Shown in pieces: positions 57,381-64,000 of a DNA stretch of 64,000 nucleotides. Below the pieces are notes generated by a model, which was not told the DNA's origin, did not search any database, and was given only the letters and a program-made list of their open reading frames with translations. Within the stretch, counting starts at the first letter, position 1; each line of letters begins with the position of its first letter. A program made the position numbers and the translations under genes. The stretch is taken from NCBI RefSeq assembly GCF_001723175.1, contig NC_064652.1:1798001-1862000 (forward strand). The letters are read 5' to 3'. The DNA is from Penicillium oxalicum. Lineage: Eukaryota; Ascomycota; Eurotiomycetes; Eurotiales; Aspergillaceae.

Positions 57381-60057
57381 ATGTCGTATTCCCAAACCGC
57401 AGTCCGCTTCTTCACTGCCCCAAGATCCCTGGGGAATGTCATGGAGTCCAATCCAGTCGCGCAAGCCGTGGCTTCCTCTTCGGGCCAAACAGTGCTGAGA
57501 CCCAGTATCTCGGCCAGCTCAGCTTCGACAGGAGCAGTGGTGAACCACGAGCCGATTAAGAAAGGCCTCACATTCGCCAACCAAGATTCCCTACCGAAAC
57601 TCCCTATTCCAGATCTCGAAGATACTTGCCGAAGGCATCTCGAGGCACTGTCTGCTCTGCAGACTATTCGGGAACATGAGGAGACCAAGGCAGCTGTCCA
57701 CGAATTTCTCAAGACCGAAGGTCCCATCCTTCAGGAGAAATTGAAGACCTATGCGTCGTCAAAGACCAGCTACATCGAGCAATTTTGTGCGTATACCCGG
57801 CAGTTTGACGATCATCTCCGATTGCAGAGTACTGACAGACCGTAGGGTATGATTCTTATCTGAATTTTGACAACCGTGAGTCTCGCTTTCATCGCACAAA
57901 CTGAATGTTCCGTGTCGCTGACATTCTCAAAGCCGTGGTTCTCAATCTCAATCCATTTTTCCTGTTGGAGGATGACCCGACTCCAGCTCGAAACCACCAG
58001 GTAACCCGAGCCGCATCTTTGGTTGTATCGGCCCTTTCCTTTGTTCGTGCCGTGCGCCGAGAAGAGCTTCCGCCAGACACCGTGCGCGGAACACCGCTGT
58101 GCATGTATCAATATTCTCGCATGTTTGGCACAGCCCGACTGCCTACCGACAATGGCTGCGTCATCAGTCAAGACCCTTCCGCGAGACACATGGTGGTGTT
58201 GTGCCGAGGCCAGTTCTATTGGTTCGATGTGCTCGACGACAATAGCGACTTGATCATGACCGAGAAAGACATCTCTCTCAATCTGCAGGTGATCATCGAG
58301 GATGCAGCACAGACTCCGATTCAGGAAGCTGCGAAAGGAGCATTGGGGGTTCTCAGCACCGAGAATCGCAAAGTCTGGTCGGGTTTACGTGAGATCATGA
58401 CCAAGGATTCAGCCTCGAACAATGCGGAATGCTTGAACATCGTCGACACCGCCGTGTTTGTCTTGTGTCTGGACGACACGGAGCCCTCCAGCACCGCCGA
58501 GCTATGTGGGAATATGCTTTGCGGTACGAGCGAGGTCGTCAAGGGAGTGCAAGTCGGAACATGCACGAATCGGTGGTACGACAAGCTGCAAATCATTGTT
58601 TGCAAGAATGGAAGCGCTGGTATCAACTTTGAACACACTGGCGTCGACGGCCACACGGTCTTACGCTTTGCGAGTGACGTCTACACCGACACCATTCTTC
58701 GATTTGCAAAGACAATCAATGGCCAGGCTCCCAGTCTCTGGGCTACATCCAGTCCCGACCCAGCCAAGCGTGATCCGAGCAGTTTTGGCAACGTCAGCAC
58801 GACGCCCCGCAAGCTGGAATGGGAAATGACTCCGGAGTTGAACATTGCTTTGAGGTTTGCAGAATCACATCTCTCCGATCTCCTGCACCAGCACGAATTT
58901 CAAGTTCTCGACTTTGAGGGCTTCGGCAAGAACTTTATCACATCCATGGGATTCTCGCCCGATGCGTTCGTCCAGATGGCGTTCCAAGCGGCATATTATG
59001 GACTCTATGGTCGCGTGGAGAACACCTATGAGCCGGCCATGACCAAGTTTTTCTTGCACGGTCGGACTGAGGCTATTCGCACGGTGACACCCGAGGCTGT
59101 CGAATTCGTCAAAACCTTCTGGGGCGAAAATACGGCGGAACTCAAGATCGATGCTCTTCGCACCGCCACCCAGAAACACACGGCCATGACGAAAGAGTGC
59201 TCCAAGGGACAAGGCCAAGACCGGCACCTGTACGCCTTGTATTGTCTGTGGCAGCGAACCTTTGACGACAGTTTCTTCCCAGATAACGGTTCCGCGGGAG
59301 GATATTCCAGCCCCAGTGAAGGCATGCTCTCCGAATTGTCGGAGGATGGTTTGTCCACGTCTCCCGACAGCGGCAGTAACCGCGGAATGCGTGCTGCAGT
59401 GCCTCCAACGCCCGCAATTTTCAGCGATCCTGGTTGGGACAAGATCAACACGACCGTACTGTCGACCTCTAACTGCGGGAACCCCTGTCTGCGTCACTTT
59501 GGGTTCGGTCCAACGTCCGCCGACGGCTTTGGCATTGGGTACATCATCAAAGACGAGTCTATCTCTTTCTGCGCCTCTTCCAAGCATCGCCAGACCGGAC
59601 GGCTGATGCACACGCTGGAGTCCTATCTATTCGAGATTCGAAAGCTGCTTCGTGCGACCAACCGGAAGGCTACCAGCCCACGGACCAGTCGCGCTCGGGA
59701 AAACGAAGTCATGTCGGAACGACTGCATCCTGACATCAATCGACGGGGTCGGGTTTTACGGGGCGACGGACGCGGCGGCTTCGAGACACCAGCGACCACG
59801 ACAGATAGTGCAGAAATAGAAGATGATGGAATGGGTGGCTGTAAGTGTGGAATTTTTTTTCTTATTTCCCTTTGAAGCATATTTGATGCCATGCTTTACA
59901 ACGTCATGATCGATGCTGACTCTTGAAAATAGATGGTTTCTTCGATGCCGGCATGCTTTTACACGCCCTGAAAGGCGTCAATGCCGAACGTGAGCGAAAC
60001 GACAAGCCAGCCAGGCGTAGATTTGTGGGGAAGAAACTTCATCTCAATGAATATTGA
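57381..60057 (+). CDS. Carnitine acetyltransferase, choline/carnitine acyltransferase family
   Basis: Moves acetyl groups between CoA and carnitine, needed in fungi to carry acetyl units between compartments on acetate or fatty acids. Exons 57381-57786, 57846-57875, 57933-59840 and 59933-60057 keep frame for 822 residues; exon 2 is only 30 nt and encodes the conserved WYDSYLNFDN. The catalytic His lies in FEHTGVDGH near residue 378. The start of the catalytic fold reads LPKLPIPDLEDTCRRHLEAL. Length exceeds the usual 600-680. The extra is a low-complexity insert near 595-640 (SSPSEGMLSELSEDGLSTSPDSGS) and a basic C-terminal tail (about 720-822). No C-terminal peroxisomal signal (ends LHLNEY) and no convincing mitochondrial presequence suggest a cytosolic enzyme, perhaps of the yeast Yat2 type. 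A. nidulans has a cytosolic enzyme FacC; I cannot prove orthology. Confidence 0.9.
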
Positions 60058-61531
60058 CCGTAGCGCACTTGTCGCGATATATTGCATCTAGTGAGCAATG
60101 GCCTTGTTTGATTTTCTTTGGAAATGTTTGGAGGATTTTTCAGATTGACTGTTTATACATCCTTGTCCGTCATGTCGTTCTTTGCAGATGAACGCGATTT
60201 ACATACCTGATTGCTTTGAGTACCATTTATTTTGTTTTCCCCTCCTCATTTGCTGAAGAACAATGTAACAGATGAGATCATCTGCAGATAAGTGAGACAT
60301 GCACAGCTATTCGCTCGATCCCGCTTGCGTGTCCGCACGGGTGGCCTTGTCATCAGTCGACGATGTAACCTGACGTACTTTATGTAGTTCACTACATCGA
60401 GGCAACCTCATCCTCTGCCTCCTTGTGCATTCAGCTGATGCCAAAATAAAGATGACACACGTGTCGAGTCAAACATGTCTCATGCCAACATGTCAGCTTT
60501 TTTTTTTTCCTATTTCTTTTCTTGACCTGTTTTTGACAAACATGCACGCTTCGTGAACTCGATTATTTTCAACGCGGCTTGTACTAGATTTTTGCAGTGC
60601 AATGAATCCCTCTTATCAATATCGACTGATGCTTGGACACTCTTTCAGATTCTTTAAGCAAAATTCCACAAATAAATAACGTACGAATATATGAGCATGT
60701 CAATAGCCTTTTCCAATAGATAAATCTCGAAAGTCCTCGAGATCGAAAATCGGCGCTATGTACTACTTCAACGTCGTATTGTACCGTACGTATTTGGAGA
60801 TTACCCCCCGGTAAAGATCGGCATGCAAATCACGGGGAAGGATTATCATCTTGAAGCCACCAAAAGCCTTGTTTTTGAAGAAACCCCCTCAGAAACTTAA
60901 GCAATCGTCGCTCATGAATATGGATACGCGGATATCTAGAATATGTATATACGAGGGAACCAGAGTCTAAGACTTGCATTTGGTGTCTCGGCTTGACCGA
61001 AACAAATCCCCCTCCCTCCGATGTATCGAGTACAATCGACCATAACATATTGATTCATCATCACTTCTTCCCTGGAAGGGTGGGTCTTCCCTGATTCTAT
61101 CTACGCAATCCAAGATGAAAATCAGCCAATATTCTCATCTCTTCCTAGATTTCATCCGGTTGATCGGGGAATTCGAGTACAACGTCTCTGCCTGATTAGT
61201 ATCAGCTTTCTAAATCTGGCAGATCTGACCGGTTGAACTGAGTCAATCTCTGGATCTACTAACAGGATGAATGTACAGACTACTTACTATTCAAAGAGCA
61301 CACTGTCAACTAACTAGTAAATAGGTAGGTAAAGAGCAATATCTGAACAAATACCTACTTACGTGGTGCTCTTTAAAAAAAACTATAAAGACACCCATCT
61401 CCCATCCCTCCACCACATCACCACGGACTAAACCCAAACAACCAACTCTCCTCTAAGCATCCATTCAAAAACAACATCGTTACCTCCCAAATATATCCCA
61501 AAAACAGAAAAAAAATCTCAACCCCATTGAA
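60058..61531. other. Intergenic before the small secreted protein
   Basis: About 1.5 kb of AT-richer sequence. No ORF is supported; the last 150 bp is A-rich leader-like sequence ahead of the start at 61532. Confidence 0.55.
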
Positions 61532-62074
61532 ATGCACACTTTCCCCATTCTTGCCTCCATTCTGGCTCTCGCAGCCTCGATCTCCGCAGCCGCGGTCCCT
61601 AGTCATCGCTACGTACAACTGCGTCTATGGGGCCAGCCTCACTGCGACACCCTCAATTTGGGAGAAAGTGGCATCTACGGAGATCAAACTGCCCAGTGCA
61701 ATGAATTGGATCCGAGTAATACAGTTCGATCGGTGAATGTGGAGAGACTCGATGCTGGATGTGTTCGTAAGTAGTACCTTTCATACTGTGACTTGGTGCA
61801 TCCAGCATTTCCTTCTACCTATTTTTTCTATTTCAATCTTATAAGGTTGTGGTGGGGGTTCCGGGGAGATTGATTGATCGTTCTCAATGGCGTCGTGCAT
61901 ATATACTCAAGGTAAATGATTCGATGGGTACTTGAAGAGAAGCTAACGGGGGTTTTAACAGTTTATTTCTACAGTGACCTCAAGTGTGCTCTTGGTGAGC
62001 ATGAAATTACTTCTTCGGGATGTGTTTCTGGGGATGCATCCTATGGTAGCTATAAGCTTTTCTGTGATGTTTAG
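61532..62074 (+). CDS. Small secreted cysteine-rich protein
   Basis: Exons 61532-61766 and 61962-62074 join at a split CTT codon to give 115 residues. Residues 1 to about 21 form a signal peptide (MHTFPILASILALAASISAAA), leaving a mature protein of about 94. It has six cysteines (in PHCDT, AQCNE, DAGCV, LKCAL, SGCVS, LFCDV), enough for three disulfides, which suggests a compact extracellular protein. No catalytic motif is seen. It could be an effector-like protein, an antimicrobial or a wall-associated peptide; none is proven. The 195-nt intron is the longest but one among introns called here, with acceptor AACAG. If the intron is wrong, the frame ends three codons after the donor, losing three cysteines. 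Confidence 0.75.
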
Positions 62075-62889
62075 GTGGGGAAGCCTTGAATCTATGATGA
62101 AATGGCCCGTCGATAAATTGATTATATTTTTGAATCGCGAGATGAGTGCTTCAAAGTTTGAAATGTGTGTGCACGACTGAAACAATTTTTTTCCATTCGA
62201 ATATCTGCAGCTGATAAGGTTGAAGCCGGGGCCCAACATCAATGATCAGTTTCCCGGATGGATGTGGCTCTGCTTTGGTTCTAATGGTCCAGTGGTCTTC
62301 TTGGTAATTTAGAGAGCTTTTCATGGGCTGTTTGACGCCTGAAAAGTGTCAAATCCTGGAAACAACTCATTTTGGGGGTCCAGTATCACTCAAAATAGCA
62401 TGGAGCGTCCTACAAAAAGATTTGTCGTGAATTTCTAGATCAGTCACGAGCACCCAATTTTTAGCCCAGGAATACCATCAGGGTCATATCACTGCTTTGA
62501 ATTGACATTTGCATGCATTAAATTTCTCTTGACCAACTCCCTCCAACTCGAGTACGATTCCATCTGCCGACGACAGTTCACAGAATCGTCATATATGGTG
62601 GGTGTGATGCGAAGTCGGGATACCTATCGCATCGCAATGGAACTTTCTATTGGTGCCTTGATTCAAAGGCAGCCTACTCCAAATCCCTACCTCGGAGATG
62701 CGCCGTGTGGGGAAATCGCCGAGACCGGATGGGGGCTGGTGAAAGAGTTATGTATGCACGCAACGGAGGGTCAATGATCATTTTGCACTGATGATCCCTC
62801 AAGATCCTTTATTCTAGCTTGAGCAGTGTCTGTCCAAGGGGTTTGATTGAGTTGTTTGAGCTTCATTTGGGCCTATACTTCCATTTCTC
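62075..62889. other. Intergenic before succinate-CoA ligase
   Basis: About 800 bp holding the promoter of the next gene. A 91-codon frame at 62502-62777 begins at TTG, and its internal ATG version (62595) is only 60 codons; I do not call it. Confidence 0.5.
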
Positions 62890-64000
62890 ATGATGGCTGT
62901 GCGATCTGTGCCGCGGCTCAGTCCCCGCATGGGCGCGCGGCTGACGAGACAGTTCTCGAAATCTTCTCGAGCTTATAGCTACGCTGATACACTTTCCAAT
63001 CTCAAGATTGGGACCCATACGCGTGTCCTGTTCCAAGGATTTACAGGTGAGTTACAGTCCGAGTCTTGTCGCATTGGTGAAATTGGCTAAGCCTGGGGAT
63101 GGATAGGCCGGCAAGCGACTGCAAATGTAAAAGAGTCTTTGGAATGGGGCACCAAGATCGTGGGGGGTGTCAAACCTGGAGTGGAAGGAGAACATCTAGG
63201 CTTGCCTATTTTCCCATCTGTTAAAGTGGTATGTGCTGCATGGATTGCCGGCGAGACCTGGCCCTCCGACAAGCAAACTGTCCGTCTACTAATGTCGCGT
63301 TGGAAGCTCTCTAGGCTCAACAAAATGCAAGGCCAGATGCTTCTGCTATTTATGTGCCAGGGAATCAGACTGCCAGTGCTATTGAAGAGGCCATCGAGGC
63401 AGAAATTCCGCTGGTGGTGGCTGTGGCCGAACATGTCCCGATCCATGATATTTTGAGAGTGAGTGGTTTGTCCCCAGACTGTGTGCAACAAACTTCCTAA
63501 AAGCTCCACCCAGGTTCATTCGATGCTTCAGACTCAATCCAAGACTCGCCTTGTTGGGGCAAACTGTCCCGGGATCATCTCCGCGATCGGAAAGTGCCGC
63601 ATTGGCTTTCAGCCTCTCCCATGCTTTGCACCAGGTAACATTGGCATCGTGGCGAAATCGGGGACCCTGAGCTATGAGACTGTCGCCTCGACGACTCGGG
63701 CTGGTCTCGGGCAAAGTTTGTGCATCAGTATGGGTGGTGATGTTCTGGCTGGAACAAACTTTGTTGACGCGTTAAAGGTCTTTGAGCACGACGATGATAC
63801 CCAGGGAATCATTCTGGTCGGTGAGATTGGAGGCACGGCAGAGATGGACGCAGCGGAGTGGATCAAGGATTACCGGCAAAGAACTGCGGATCCCAAGTAA
63901 GTTGATCGCTGTGAAGCTTGTGGCTTTTGGAAATCATGGTAACCCTTCATGGTAGGCCCATCATGGGTCTTGTCGGGGGTCTCGAAGCTCCCTCCGGGCG
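62890..64000 (+). CDS. lsc1: Succinate-CoA ligase alpha subunit, mitochondrial, 3' end cut by window
   Basis: Alpha subunit of the citric-acid-cycle enzyme that makes ATP or GTP from succinyl-CoA, working with a beta subunit in the mitochondrial matrix. Exons 62890-63046, 63107-63228, 63315-63458, 63514-63896 and 63956 onward all join in frame. The N terminus ([31 protein letters not shown] begins as a run of basic and hydroxyl residues without acids) is a typical matrix presequence. Core signatures are [41 protein letters not shown] and [21 protein letters not shown]. The phosphohistidine motif would lie beyond the window edge. The segment after the third exon is close to the family consensus throughout. 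Confidence 0.95.

Overview
This is nuclear DNA from a filamentous ascomycete, almost certainly in Eurotiales (Aspergillus/Penicillium group). Protein-coding genes have short introns (about 55-195 nt) with GTAAGT/GTGAGT-type donors and CTAAC-like branch sites. Gene spacing is wide, and a velvet-complex veA gene sits beside a gene for a basic, nuclear-type protein. No bacterial features, CRISPR arrays or intact transposons were seen. All exon structures were worked out by eye from splice signals and reading-frame continuity, without transcripts.

Layout. 0.8-13.1 kb holds four minus-strand genes: the TRAPPII subunit Trs130/TRAPPC10, a peroxisomal-type copper amine oxidase, a single-gene fusion of a short-chain dehydrogenase to a CE4-type polysaccharide deacetylase, and the RAD51 paralogue rad57. 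A 5.7 kb gap follows. Its right end looks like the long leader of veA (18.8-20.5 kb, plus), followed by a predicted nuclear protein (22.8-25.0 kb, plus) and a nine-exon MFS sugar/polyol transporter (26.0-28.5 kb, minus). A 7.5 kb gene-poor stretch with microsatellites comes next. Then come a cyclase-family hydrolase (36.0-37.5 kb, minus), an Scd6/Sum2-type LSm RNA-binding protein (38.9-40.9 kb, minus) divergent from a WD40 protein (41.2-42.5 kb, plus), and a SPATA20/YyaL-type thioredoxin-domain protein (43.2-45.8 kb, plus). After another 3.8 kb gap lie a secreted CAP/PR-1 protein, an FAD monooxygenase, an unrecognised 211-residue ORF, a carnitine acyltransferase, a six-cysteine small secreted protein, and the 5' part of the mitochondrial succinate-CoA ligase alpha gene, cut by the window edge.

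How the genes relate. Most are unrelated housekeeping or regulatory genes; there is no secondary-metabolite cluster. The one pair that could work together is the copper amine oxidase and the dehydrogenase-deacetylase fusion. Both are minus strand, 0.8 kb apart, with activities that could in principle release an amine from an amide and oxidise the products; this is inference only.

Quality note. Three conserved genes (the veA neighbour, the Sum2-like gene and the SPATA20-like gene) each contain one or two single-base indels that break otherwise conserved frames. Sequence error is the simplest explanation, and any automatic annotation of these three genes should be treated with care.
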